A stretch of DNA of 50,118 bases from Virgisporangium ochraceum (lineage in GTDB: Bacteria; Actinomycetota; Actinomycetes; Mycobacteriales; Micromonosporaceae): NCBI RefSeq assembly GCF_016863655.1, contig NZ_BOPH01000122.1, forward strand, positions 1 to 50,118. The letters are read 5' to 3'. The notes under the pieces were generated by a model. That model did no database searches. It saw only the letters and a list, made by a program, of their open reading frames with translations, and was not told where the DNA came from. Shown here piece by piece: positions 1 to 12,738 of the stretch (the stretch's first letter is position 1; each line of letters begins with the position of its first letter). The translations under genes and the position numbers were made by a program.

Positions 1-5
1 CATTG

Positions 6-35
6 ACGAGGGCCGCCCGTGGAGGCGGCCCTCGT
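6..35 (+). terminator. Hairpin terminator of the upstream gene
   Basis: A perfect 12-bp stem (arms 6-17 and 24-35) closes a 6-nt loop. It lacks a clear T-tract, as is common for terminators in high-GC actinobacteria. It probably ends a gene that lies left of the window and insulates the gene starting at 127. Confidence 0.6.
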
Positions 36-126
36 TGCATGTACGGTCCGTTTGAAACCGACTGCCGTTTCACTGCCCGCAGGCCGGGTACGGACCCCTT
101 GACTGAACCCTTTGGAGGGGATCATC

Positions 127-3419
<3,293 letters not shown>

Positions 3420-3423
<4 letters not shown>

Positions 3424-4415
3424 CGATCGCGGCGACGCACGATCTCTTCATCTTCGACCTGGACGGTGTGGTGTACATCGGGCCGGCGGCGGTGCCCGGC
3501 GCGGTGGCGGGGATCACGCGGCTGCACGAGCTCGGGCTCGGCGTGGCGTACGCGACGAACAACGCGTCGCGGCGGGCGTCGAGTGTGACGGCGCACCTCG
3601 CCGAGCTCGGCGTGCCCAGCTCCGAGGGCGAGGTGGTCACGTCGGCGCAGGTGTCCGCCGGGGTCATGGCCGAACGGCTGCCGGCGGGTAGCCGCGTCCT
3701 CGTCGTCGGGACCGCGGAACTGGCCGCCGAGATCGAAGAGGTGGGACTGCGTGCGGTGTGGTCGGCCGACGACTCGCCCGTCGCCGTCGTGCAGGGGTAC
3801 GGGCGGGACGTCGGCTGGCAGCAGCTCGCCGAAGGATGCGTCGCCGTGCGGGGCGGGGCCTGGTGGGTCGCCACGAACGCCGACCGCACCCTGCCGTCGG
3901 CGCGGGGACCGCTGCCCGGCAACGGAGCCCTGGTCGCCGCGCTGGCCGTGGCGGTCGACCGGGAACCCGACCTCGTGGTCGGCAAACCGGCGCCGGCGCT
4001 GTTCGAGCAGGCCGCGAAGCGGCGCGGGGCGTCGCGGGCGGTCGTCGTCGGAGACCGGCTCGACACCGACATCGAAGGGGCCAACGCCGCGTCGATGGAC
4101 AGCCTGTTCGTGCTGACCGGCGTGCACCGTCCGGTCGACCTGGTCGCCGCGCCGGCGCACCAGCGTCCGACGTACGTGGCGGCCGACCTCGGTGGGCTGT
4201 TCACCGAGGGGGACGCGCGTCCGGTGGCGTCCGGGGCCGACGGGTGGACGGCCGTCGCCGACGGCGGTGACCTGGTGCTCCGGGGAGCCGGCGAGACCCT
4301 CGACGCGCTGCGTGCCCTGTGCGCCACGGCCTGGCGCGGCGACGCCCCGCCGGGGCGGATCCGGGCCGACGGGGACGGTGCGGCCTCCGCGCTGGCGTCG
4401 CTGGGGCTGGGCTGA
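3420..4415 (+). CDS. HAD-superfamily phosphatase (NagD-like, glycerol-3-phosphate phosphatase type)
   Basis: 331 residues. The N-terminal motif DLDGVVYIG gives the catalytic aspartates of HAD motif I, followed by the ATNNAS motif II region and the C-terminal VVGDRLDTDIEGA motif (III/IV) that binds magnesium. The length and cap arrangement fit the NagD/4-nitrophenylphosphatase subfamily. The syntenic M. tuberculosis gene Rv1692 is a glycerol-3-phosphate phosphatase involved in recycling membrane-lipid polar heads; the same activity is inferred here. The ATG overlaps the upstream stop (ATGA), so translation is probably coupled to the RGG/TPR gene. Confidence 0.9.
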
Positions 4416-4422
4416 CACTTCC

Positions 4423-4455
4423 GGCCGGACGTTGGGTCGGGCCGGACGTTGGGTC
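4423..4455. repeat. Two direct 16-bp copies, period 17
   Basis: GGCCGGACGTTGGGTC occurs at 4423-4438 and again at 4440-4455, filling the gap between two convergent genes and touching the stop codon of the minus-strand gene. It looks like a small local duplication. Confidence 0.8.
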
Positions 4456-4789
4456 AGAGGAGCTTGCGGAGCTTCAGCAGGTCCATGACGCTGGCCTTGA
4501 TCTTCAGGCGGCCGCTCGCGAACGCCTTGCCGGCGTCGAGGCGGCCGGCCACCAGCTCCAGCAGGTCGTCGCTGGCGATGATCAGCTTGATCTTGGCCTT
4601 GGGGTCGTCGCCGTCGGTGAGGTCGACGATCTTGCCGTCCTCGAGGCGGCCGTGGAAGGCGGCACCCAGGTCGGGGACCTGGCAGGCGAGCGTGCGGTCG
4701 AAGTCGAGCCGGCCACCGGCCCCGGCGTTCTCCGCCAACCTCGCGGCTAGCTGGTTGAGCGCCTCGCGGCACTGGTCCACGGTGGCCAT
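4454..4789 (-). CDS. SCP2 sterol-binding-domain-like small protein
   Basis: 111 residues, starting MATVDQCREA. The start is supported by AGGGAGGG about 8 nt upstream on the minus strand. The pattern of a short alpha/beta protein with DFDRTLACQVPD, FHGRLEDGKIVDL and AKIKLIIASDDLLELVAG followed by GRLKIKASVMDLLKLRKLL fits the SCP-2 sterol transfer fold: a beta sheet whose last strand and helix close a hydrophobic tunnel. These stand-alone actinobacterial proteins probably bind a lipid ligand, but the ligand is unknown. It is divergent from the H1-like gene and convergent with the HAD gene. Confidence 0.8.
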   Translation of the reverse strand: MATVDQCREALNQLAARLAENAGAGGRLDFDRTLACQVPDLGAAFHGRLEDGKIVDLTDGDDPKAKIKLIIASDDLLELVAGRLDAGKAFASGRLKIKASVMDLLKLRKLL

Positions 4790-4847
4790 GTTCGGTGCCC
4801 TCCCTCGGAACGGACGTGGCAGGATCGCCACGCCGACGATGTGCGGC

Positions 4848-4853
4848 ACGCTA
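4848..4853 (-). promoter_or_regulatory. Putative -10 (TAGCGT) for the SCP2-like gene
   Basis: TAGCGT on the minus strand lies about 58 nt upstream of the start, leaving a short leader with a good ribosome binding site. An identical hexamer faces the other way at 4879-4884. No convincing -35 was seen. Confidence 0.35.
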
Positions 4854-4878
4854 CCGCACCGCGCCCGCGGCAGCCGGG

Positions 4879-4884
4879 TAGCGT
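4879..4884 (+). promoter_or_regulatory. Putative -10 (TAGCGT) for the H1-like gene
   Basis: TAGCGT lies 32 nt upstream of the ATG at 4917, with a GAGGAG ribosome binding site at 4902-4907 in between. No clear -35 is visible. Confidence 0.35.
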
Positions 4885-4916
4885 TGCGGGGAACCGGCTG
4901 AGAGGAGCTGCGCACA

Positions 4917-5795
4917 ATGCGGCAGGACGCGTGGCGGGCATACCTGGAGATGGCGCTGGGCGTCACCGAGGCGTCCACCAAGAAGGCGCTGAAGACGGCG
5001 AAGAAGGTGGTCGGCAAGAGCGGGGTCAGCGCCGACCAGCTGCAGGGCCTGGCCGACGAGCTGGTCCGCGCCAGTGCCGCCAACCGCGAGGCGGTGCGCA
5101 ACCTCGTCCGGGTGGAGCTGGAGCGCGCGCTCAACGCCGTCGGGCTGGCCAAGGCCGACGAGGTCGAGACGCTGACCGCCCGCGTGCGGGAGCTGGAGGC
5201 GCAGCTGCAGGCGTCGAAGCCGGCGGCGGCCGACAGCGGGCCGGTGCCTTCGTCGCTGGCGTCGCCGGTCGCCAAGAAGGCGGTCGCGAAGAAGACGGTG
5301 GCGAAGAAGGCGGCGGCTGTGGACGCGGCCGGCGAGGCGGAGATCGCGGCTACCGCGGACGCGGCTCGGGCCGCGCGGGCGGCCGTGGCGGCCGAGGCGC
5401 CAAGGACGGGTTCGGCGGCGGTCGAGGCACCGGCGGCTGGTTCGGCGGCGGCTGGGGGACCGGCGGCGGTCAAGGCGGTTGCCAAGAAGACTGTGGCGAA
5501 GAAGGCGGTCGCGGCGAAGACGGCTCCGGCGAAGGTGGCTCCCGCGAAGGTGGCTCCGGAGGCGGCGGTTACCGCGGCGGCCCCCGCGAAGGCGGCCTCC
5601 ACGGACGCGGCTTCCACGGATGCGGCACCCACCAAGGCGCCCGCCAGGAAGGCCAAGGCGGCGCCGGCCAAGGACGCGGCCAAGGACGCGGCGAAGGTTC
5701 CGGCCAAGGCGGCGCCGGCCAAGGACGCGGCCAAGGCGGCGCCGGCCAAGTCGCCCGCCAAGGCGACCGCCAAGAAGACCGCCAAGCGGGCCTGA
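4917..5795 (+). CDS. Coiled-coil protein with histone-H1-like Lys/Ala tail
   Basis: 292 residues. The first ~100 residues are a helical domain (MRQDAWRAYLEMALG, a KKALKTAKKVVG basic patch, then a predicted coiled coil VETLTARVRELEAQLQ). From about residue 118 the protein becomes Ala/Lys/Pro-rich with AKKAVAKKTVAKKA-type repeats interrupted by a Lys-poor Ala-rich stretch, ending KATAKKTAKRA. The tail resembles the H1-like domains of bacterial nucleoid proteins such as mycobacterial HupB, but the N-terminus is not an HU fold. The helical head also resembles phasin-like proteins. DNA or RNA binding is inferred from charge alone. Start: ATG with GAGGAG at 4902-4907. Confidence 0.8.
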   Translation: MRQDAWRAYLEMALGVTEASTKKALKTAKKVVGKSGVSADQLQGLADELVRASAANREAVRNLVRVELERALNAVGLAKADEVETLTARVRELEAQLQASKPAAADSGPVPSSLASPVAKKAVAKKTVAKKAAAVDAAGEAEIAATADAARAARAAVAAEAPRTGSAAVEAPAAGSAAAGGPAAVKAVAKKTVAKKAVAAKTAPAKVAPAKVAPEAAVTAAAPAKAASTDAASTDAAPTKAPARKAKAAPAKDAAKDAAKVPAKAAPAKDAAKAAPAKSPAKATAKKTAKRA

Positions 5796-5797
5796 CG

Positions 5798-5965
5798 ATG
5801 ACCGAGCCTCAGGAGCAGACCGGGCACCCGCGTGTCGACGCGGCGTTGGCGGAGCTCGACCGGATCGCCGACCTGCCGCCGGGCGAACAGGTGGCGGGGT
5901 TCGCCGCCGTGCAGCAGGAGTTGCAGGGGACGCTGGCGTCGATCGACTCCGGCCAGGAGCGCTGA
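5798..5965 (+). CDS. Small conserved hypothetical protein (55 residues)
   Basis: MTEPQEQTGHPRVDAALAEL..., ending SIDSGQER. The ATG lies 2 nt after the stop of the H1-like gene and 10 nt separate its stop from tlyA, so it sits inside an operon. The pattern VDAALAELDRIADLPPGEQVAG suggests a helical hairpin with an acidic surface. The M. tuberculosis gene in this place, Rv1693, is also a very short hypothetical (58 residues). No function is known. It is too short for most gene finders to trust, but position and codon use support it. Confidence 0.75.
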   Translation: MTEPQEQTGHPRVDAALAELDRIADLPPGEQVAGFAAVQQELQGTLASIDSGQER

Positions 5966-5975
5966 CCCACCGCGC

Positions 5976-6752
5976 ATGGCCCGACGGAACCGCCTCGACG
6001 TCGAACTCGTCCGGCGTGGTTTGGCCCGCTCGCGCGAGCAGGCCGCCGCGCTGGTCGCGGACGGCCGCGTCGAGGTGAAGGGACTGGTGGCCGGCAAGCC
6101 GGCCGCACTCGTGGACCCCGCCGACCCGGTGCGGGTGGTCGACAGCGGGTCCGACTACGTGTCCCGGGGTGGGCACAAGCTCGCCGGCGCGCTCGCGGCG
6201 TTCCCGACCCTCGCGGTCGAGGGAAGGCGCTGCCTCGACGCGGGGGCGTCGACCGGTGGGTTCACCGACGTGCTGCTGCGGGCCGGCGCGGCCGAAGTGG
6301 TCGCGGTCGACGTCGGGTACGGCCAACTGGCGTGGTCGCTGCGTACTGATGATCGTGTCCGAGTCTTCGATCGTCAGAACGTGCGCGCGTTGACCCCCGA
6401 CGTCATCGGCGGGCCGGCCGACCTCACCGTCGCCGACCTGTCGTTCATCTCGCTGACCCTGGTGCTGCCCGCGCTCGCCGCATGCACCACCACCGATCTG
6501 GTGCCGATGGTCAAGCCGCAGTTCGAGGTGGGCAAGGAGCGGGTAGGGCCGGGTGGGGTCGTCCGCGACCCCGGCTTGTGGACGGAGGCGGTGACGGGTG
6601 TGGCGTCCAGCGCGGCCGCGCTCGGCTTCGGGGTGGCGGGCGTCACGCGCAGCCCGCTACCCGGGCCGGCCGGCAACGTCGAGTTCTTCCTGTGGCTGCG
6701 CCGCGACGCCGGTCCCATCGATCCTGACGCCCTTGACGCGGTGACCGCATGA
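5976..6752 (+). CDS. tlyA: 16S/23S rRNA (cytidine-2'-O)-methyltransferase TlyA
   Basis: 258 residues. An N-terminal S4-type RNA-binding domain (about 4-64) is followed by an FtsJ/RrmJ-type SAM-dependent methyltransferase. The SAM motif LDAGASTGGFTD is at 87-98. The 2'-O-methyltransferase tetrad is present as K68, D154, K180 and E236, close to the positions in the mycobacterial enzyme. TlyA methylates 2'-OH groups of C1409 (16S) and C1920 (23S), and its loss gives capreomycin/viomycin resistance in mycobacteria. The start is the ATG beginning MARRNRLDVELVRRG, which matches the family N-terminus; upstream in-frame codons belong to the preceding small ORF region. It overlaps nadK by ATGA. Confidence 0.95.
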   Translation: MARRNRLDVELVRRGLARSREQAAALVADGRVEVKGLVAGKPAALVDPADPVRVVDSGSDYVSRGGHKLAGALAAFPTLAVEGRRCLDAGASTGGFTDVLLRAGAAEVVAVDVGYGQLAWSLRTDDRVRVFDRQNVRALTPDVIGGPADLTVADLSFISLTLVLPALAACTTTDLVPMVKPQFEVGKERVGPGGVVRDPGLWTEAVTGVASSAAALGFGVAGVTRSPLPGPAGNVEFFLWLRRDAGPIDPDALDAVTA

Positions 6753-7636
6753 CCGGCCGCGAAGCCCTCCTGGTGACCCACACCGGCCGCCGGCAGAGCT
6801 CGGCGCACGCGCGCAGCGTCGCCGCCGACCTGCTGAAGGCCGGATTCACCGTGCGCGTGGTCGCCGAGGAGGCACCCGAGCTGGAGCTGCCCGGCGTGCG
6901 GCCGGTGCGCGGCCCCGCCGCCGCCGAGGGCGCGGAGATCGTGTTCGCTCTCGGCGGAGACGGGACGTTCCTCCGCGCGGCCGAGCTGGCCCGGCCGGCC
7001 AAGGTGCCGCTGCTCGGCATCAACCTCGGCAAGGTCGGCTTCCTCAACGAGGCCGAGGTCAGCGACCTCGAACGGGCCGTGCGCGACGTGGTGTCGCGGA
7101 ACTACCACGTCGACGAGCGGATGACGCTCGACATCGAGGTGGAGTGCGACGGCCAGTTGATCGCCCGGTCGTGGGCGTTGAACGAGGTCAGCGTCGAGAA
7201 GGGCATGCGTGAACGCATGCTCGAGGTGATGGTCGACGTCGACGGGCGGCCGCTGTCGCGCTACGGGTGTGACGGGGTTCTCGTGGCCACGCCCACCGGG
7301 TCCACCGCTCACGCGTTCTCCGCCGGGGGACCGGTGGTGTGGCCGGACGTGCAGGCCATCCTCGTGGTGCCGAACAGCGCACACGCCCTGTTCAGCCGGG
7401 CGCTGGTGACCGCGCCGACGTCGACGGTGACCGTCACGGTGGCGCCGTACACGACGTTCGCGCAGCTCCAGTGCGACGGGCGGCGGGCCTGGACGCTCCC
7501 GCCGGGCTCGGTGGTGACCGCCCGCCGCGGCGAGCAGCCGGTCAAGGTGGTTCGCCTGAGTGACAACCCGTTCACCGACCGTCTGGTAGCGAAGTTCGGC
7601 CTGCCCGTCGAGGGCTGGCGGGCTCAGCACTCCTAA
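6749..7636 (+). CDS. nadK: NAD kinase
   Basis: 295 residues. ATP- or polyphosphate-dependent phosphorylation of NAD to NADP. The diagnostic GGDG motif is at 69-72 (FALGGDGTFLRAAEL), followed by the NE/S motif (LNEVSVEKG) and the TPTGSTAHAFSAGGPVV block that binds NAD. The last block usually has Tyr where His stands here (STAHAF), a mild change. It overlaps tlyA by 4 nt and is followed 39 nt later by recN, the same order as in mycobacteria. Confidence 0.95.
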   Translation: MTGREALLVTHTGRRQSSAHARSVAADLLKAGFTVRVVAEEAPELELPGVRPVRGPAAAEGAEIVFALGGDGTFLRAAELARPAKVPLLGINLGKVGFLNEAEVSDLERAVRDVVSRNYHVDERMTLDIEVECDGQLIARSWALNEVSVEKGMRERMLEVMVDVDGRPLSRYGCDGVLVATPTGSTAHAFSAGGPVVWPDVQAILVVPNSAHALFSRALVTAPTSTVTVTVAPYTTFAQLQCDGRRAWTLPPGSVVTARRGEQPVKVVRLSDNPFTDRLVAKFGLPVEGWRAQHS

Positions 7637-7644
7637 CTCGCGTC

Positions 7645-7667
7645 TTGTCGTACCCCGGGACTATCGT
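7645..7667 (+). promoter_or_regulatory. Putative PafBC/RecA-ND-type DNA-damage promoter of recN
   Basis: TTGTCGTAC, an 8-bp gap, then TATCGT, ending 8 nt before the recN GTG. The actinobacterial RecA-ND (PafBC-dependent) promoter is TTGTCRGTG-N8-TAGNNT. The first six bases, the exact N8 gap and three of the four fixed -10 bases match, while the GTG of the upstream element does not. The position also predicts a leaderless recN mRNA. Confidence 0.45.
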
Positions 7668-7675
7668 CCTTCTTT

Positions 7676-9421
<1,746 letters not shown>

Positions 9422-9736
9422 TGCGCTGACATGATTTGCGGTAACCACGCGTAGCTGCCGGCGGCTCGAATCCGGTCGCCGCCACCGGCCACGATCACTA
9501 CCTGAGGAAAGAACCTGAAGCGGGACTCCACGTTTCTTCCTCGGATCACGATCTTGACCGGCTCCGTCGTCCCGACCGCTCACCGTGTGTGAACGGCCGG
9601 GGTTCGAGCGGGCCTGGTCAGCGTCAAGGTGAACGAGGCGGGATGACCCGGCCTGAAAACCCCATATCCGGTCAAACGTGAGCATTCGGCGAGTCGCGTC
9701 ACCGGGATGTCGCCGCGACGTGCCAGGATGGAACCG
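9422..9736. other. Intergenic region recN-steA (315 bp)
   Basis: It holds a weak hairpin behind recN (9504-9542) and a TTGACC at 9552-9557 without a convincing -10 partner. A T-arm-like GGCTCGAATCC near 9460 is not part of a complete tRNA. No coding sequence is supported. Confidence 0.5.
9504..9542 (+). terminator. Imperfect hairpin downstream of recN
   Basis: GAGGAAAGAAC (9504-9514) can pair with GTTTCTTCCTC (9532-9542) with one bulged base around a 17-nt loop. It may end recN transcription, but the stem is weak for this GC content. Confidence 0.3.
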
Positions 9737-10909
9737 ATGCGTCTACCAATGCTGCGCCGCACCCGGCCCGCCGAGCCGGGGCAGATTGTCGGCACGGTCC
9801 GGCTCGACCGGCGAACCAAGCGGCTCGCCGGCCGGCTGCGTCCGGGCGACATCGCCGTGATCGACCACGTCGACGTCGACCGGGTGGCGGCCGACTCGTT
9901 GGTGGCCGCCGAGGTGGCCGCGGTGCTCAACGCCAAGCCGTCGATCTCCGGGCGGTACCCGAACCTCGGGCCGGAGGTGCTGGTCAAGGCCGGCATCCCG
10001 CTGATCGACGAGTTCGGGGAGGAGCTGTTCGAGAAGCTCCGCGAGGGCGACGTCGTCCGGATCGAAGGTAACAAGATCTTCCGGGGTGACGAGCCGCTCG
10101 CCGAGGGCAGCCGCCACGACACCGACACCGTGACGCAGGCGATGGCCGACGCCCGGGAGGGCCTGTCGGTGCAGCTTGAGGCGTTCGCCGCCAACACGAT
10201 GGAGTACCTCAAGCAGGAGCGGGAACTGCTGCTCGACGGCGTCGGCGTGCCGGCGGTCGAGACCCGGCTGGGCGGGCGGCACTGCCTCATCGTCGTGCGC
10301 GGGTACGACTACAAGGCCGACCTCGACGTGCTGCGGCCGTACATCCGCGAGTTCAAGCCCGTGCTGATCGGCGTCGACGGCGGGGCCGACGCGCTGGTCG
10401 AGGCCGGCTACACACCCGACATGATCATCGGGGACATGGACTCGGTGTCCGACGACGTGCTGCGCTGCGGCGCCGAGGTCGTCGTGCACGCGTACCCGGA
10501 CGGGCGCGCACCCGGTCTCCAACGGGTCAACCAGCTCGGGGTACCGGCGGTGACCTTCCCCGCGGCCGCGACCAGCGAGGACATCGCCATGCTCCTGGCC
10601 GACGAGAAGGGCGCGACGCTGATCGTGGCGGTCGGCACCCACGACAAGCTCGTCGAGTTCCTCGACAAGGGCCGGGCCGGCATGGCGAGCACGTTCCTCA
10701 CGCGGCTCAAGGTCGGCGGCAAGCTCGTCGACGCCAAGGGCGTCAGCCGGCTGTACCGGCAGAACCTCTCCACCTCGTCCCTGGTACTACTGGTGATGTC
10801 GGCACTCGCGGCCATGGCGGCCGCCGTCGCCGTGTCGACACTGGGCAAGGCGTGGCTGGGCGTCGCCGCCGAGTGGTGGGACAAGCTCATGTTCAACCTG
10901 TTCTCATAG
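9737..10909 (+). CDS. steA: Cytokinetic-ring protein SteA
   Basis: 390 residues. It is homologous to M. tuberculosis Rv1697 and corynebacterial SteA, which joins the divisome and helps daughter-cell separation with SteB. Visible conserved blocks are SGRYPNLGPEVLV, the thiamin-pyrophosphokinase-like stretch VLIGVDGGADALVEAGYTPDMIIGDMDS and TFLTRLKVGGKLVDAKGVSRLYR. A single membrane segment lies near the C-terminus (about 347-367) with a short external tail. Start MRLPMLRRTR is preferred because AGGA lies 8 nt upstream and it aligns with the Rv1697 N-terminus; in-frame ATGs at 9707 and 9728 are alternatives. The order steA-mctB matches mycobacteria. Confidence 0.88.
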   Translation: MRLPMLRRTRPAEPGQIVGTVRLDRRTKRLAGRLRPGDIAVIDHVDVDRVAADSLVAAEVAAVLNAKPSISGRYPNLGPEVLVKAGIPLIDEFGEELFEKLREGDVVRIEGNKIFRGDEPLAEGSRHDTDTVTQAMADAREGLSVQLEAFAANTMEYLKQERELLLDGVGVPAVETRLGGRHCLIVVRGYDYKADLDVLRPYIREFKPVLIGVDGGADALVEAGYTPDMIIGDMDSVSDDVLRCGAEVVVHAYPDGRAPGLQRVNQLGVPAVTFPAAATSEDIAMLLADEKGATLIVAVGTHDKLVEFLDKGRAGMASTFLTRLKVGGKLVDAKGVSRLYRQNLSTSSLVLLVMSALAAMAAAVAVSTLGKAWLGVAAEWWDKLMFNLFS

Positions 10910-10938
10910 CCTGCAAGTCAAACCAGAGGGCCAAGACC

Positions 10939-11877
10939 GTGATCAACTTCCGGTACCACGTCGTGTCCATCGCCGCGGTGTTCCTCGCGCTGGCCCTCGG
11001 TCTCATCGTCGGAACGGCCGCGTTCAACGGGCCGGCCGCCGACAGCCTGGCCGCGCAGGTCGACGAGATGGGCAAGACGAACAACCAGCTCCGCGACCAG
11101 TTGAACCACCTCAACGAGGAGGCCGAGCAGGAGGAGCGCTTCGCCACCGAGGTGGGGCCCTGGGCGGTCGGCAGCCGCCTCAACGGCAAGCGGGTGCTGG
11201 TGCTCACCACCACCGACGCCGAGAAGGACTACGTCGACGGCGTCACCGAGGCGTTGAAGGCCGCGGGCGTCACCGTCACCGGGCAGCTGGCGTTCCAGAA
11301 GCGGTTCGTCGACCCGGCGAGCAAGGAGGAGCTGCTCGACCTCGTCGACAACAGCACCCCCGAGACCGTCACCGGCCTGCCGACGAACACCAACGGCGCG
11401 GAGACCGCGTCGGCGCTGCTCGCCGCCGTGCTCGTCGACCGCACGCCCGCCGTGACGCAGGAGCAGCGCACCAAGACGCTCACCGCGTTCACCGGCTCGT
11501 ACCTGGTCGGCGCGACCGTGAAGGAGCCGGCCGAGGCCGTACTGGTGCTCGCCGGCGCCCCGTACAAGGAGAAGGACGCGGGCAAGCTCAACGCCGGCCT
11601 GAAGACGATCGTCGAGCAGTTCGACAAGGCCGGCCCGTTGCTGGTCGCGGCCGAGAGCACCGCCGGCGACGGCAACCTCGTCGGCGCCGTGCGCGGCGAC
11701 TCGACCCTGTCGAAGCCGGTCTCCACGGTCGACAACGCCGGCTCGCCGCAGGGCCGCGTCGGCGTGATGCTGGCGCTCGCGGACCAGATCGAGGGCAAGA
11801 CACCCGGCCACTACGGGGTGTCCGGCCAGAACGGGCTCGTGCCGAAGGCGCCCGCCGGAGCCAAGAATGGGTCGTAG
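10939..11877 (+). CDS. mctB: Copper-transport/outer-envelope channel protein MctB homologue
   Basis: 312 residues, almost the same length as M. tuberculosis MctB (Rv1698). It opens with MINFRYHVVSIAAVFLALAL, the conserved membrane segment of the family, then a coiled coil (AAQVDEMGKTNNQLRDQLNHL) and an external alpha/beta domain. In mycobacteria the protein is needed to keep intracellular copper low and has been described as a channel; Micromonosporaceae lack a mycolate outer membrane, so its partner here is unclear. GTG start with AGAGGG at 10925-10930. It overlaps the next gene by 11 nt. Confidence 0.88.
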   Translation: MINFRYHVVSIAAVFLALALGLIVGTAAFNGPAADSLAAQVDEMGKTNNQLRDQLNHLNEEAEQEERFATEVGPWAVGSRLNGKRVLVLTTTDAEKDYVDGVTEALKAAGVTVTGQLAFQKRFVDPASKEELLDLVDNSTPETVTGLPTNTNGAETASALLAAVLVDRTPAVTQEQRTKTLTAFTGSYLVGATVKEPAEAVLVLAGAPYKEKDAGKLNAGLKTIVEQFDKAGPLLVAAESTAGDGNLVGAVRGDSTLSKPVSTVDNAGSPQGRVGVMLALADQIEGKTPGHYGVSGQNGLVPKAPAGAKNGS

Positions 11878-12736
11878 GGGCGCGCTCGTCGCCGCGCTCG
11901 CCGCCGCGGCGGCCGCGCGGCTCGCTCTCAGGGCCGTCGAGGTCCCGGCCGCGAAGAAGGCGCGGGACGCGCTGCGGCGGACGAACTTCCGGGGACGCGA
12001 CGTGAGCCTGGCCGGCGGCCTGTCCTACGCCGCCGCGGCGGGTGGGGTGGCCGCGCTGGCCGGAGGTCCGGCCGGCGTCGCGGCGGCGGTCGCGGGCGTG
12101 GGAGCCGGCGCGGTCGGCGCCTACGACGACGCGGTCGGCCACCTGCCCGGGCACGCCGGTGCCAAGGGCTTCCGCGGTCACCTCACGGCGCTGCGCGAGG
12201 GCCGGGTCACCAGCGGAATGATCAAGATCGTGGGGATCGGCGTGGCCGGCATGGCCGCCGCCGGTCACCTCGACCACCACACCGGCCGCTGGGCCCGCTC
12301 GGGCAAGGTGGCCGGGGCCGTCGACGCGCTGCTGGCCGGCGCGCTGGTGGCCGGGTCGGCGAACCTGATGAACCTGTTCGACCTGCGTCCCGGGCGGGCG
12401 CTGAAGGTGGGGCTGGCCGCGGCGGTGCCGTTGGCCGCCGCCGGTGGTCCCGCCGCTCCGGTCGCGGGCGCCGCCGCCGGCGCCGCGGCCGCGCTGCTGC
12501 CCGACGACCTGGCCGAACGCGCGATGCTCGGCGACGCCGGCGCGAACGCGTTGGGCGCGCTGCTCGGCACCGCCGCCGCGGCCCGCACGGGGCGGCGCGG
12601 GCGGCTGGCACTGCTCGCGGGGATCGTGGCGCTGACCGCGGCCAGTGAGAAGGTCAGCTTCACGCGGGTCATCGAGGGCACGCCGGTGCTGCGGGAGCTC
12701 GACGCGCTCGGCCGCTCCGGGGACAGCGCCGACTGA
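11867..12736 (+). CDS. MraY/WecA-like (PNPT) sugar-phosphate transferase family membrane protein
   Basis: 289 residues, Ala-rich with about eight predicted membrane segments. Three family motifs are visible: AYDDAVGH (the metal-binding DDxxG), NLMNLFDLRPGRALK (the NxxNxxDG region, with L for G) and LGDAGANALG (the GDxG loop). The family transfers a sugar-1-phosphate from a UDP-sugar to a polyprenyl phosphate. The protein is shorter than MraY (about 360) and lacks the usual His-rich C-terminal loop, so substrate and activity are uncertain. It overlaps mctB and precedes a flippase and a glycosyltransferase, which suggests the first step of an envelope glycan or glycolipid. GGAG lies 6 nt before the ATG. 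Confidence 0.75.
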   Translation: MGRRGALVAALAAAAAARLALRAVEVPAAKKARDALRRTNFRGRDVSLAGGLSYAAAAGGVAALAGGPAGVAAAVAGVGAGAVGAYDDAVGHLPGHAGAKGFRGHLTALREGRVTSGMIKIVGIGVAGMAAAGHLDHHTGRWARSGKVAGAVDALLAGALVAGSANLMNLFDLRPGRALKVGLAAAVPLAAAGGPAAPVAGAAAGAAAALLPDDLAERAMLGDAGANALGALLGTAAAARTGRRGRLALLAGIVALTAASEKVSFTRVIEGTPVLRELDALGRSGDSAD

Positions 12737-12738
12737 CG

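Noticed and set aside
4454..6326. Long minus-strand frames opposite the H1-like, small ORF and tlyA genes
   Set aside because: Only the last 111 codons of one frame form a recognisable protein (SCP2-like) with its own ribosome binding site; the rest mirrors the plus-strand genes.
9455..9490. tRNA-like T-arm (GGCTCGAATCC followed by GCCGCCACC)
   Set aside because: The T-stem does not pair properly, and no matching 5' acceptor strand or anticodon arm is found within 80 bp upstream.
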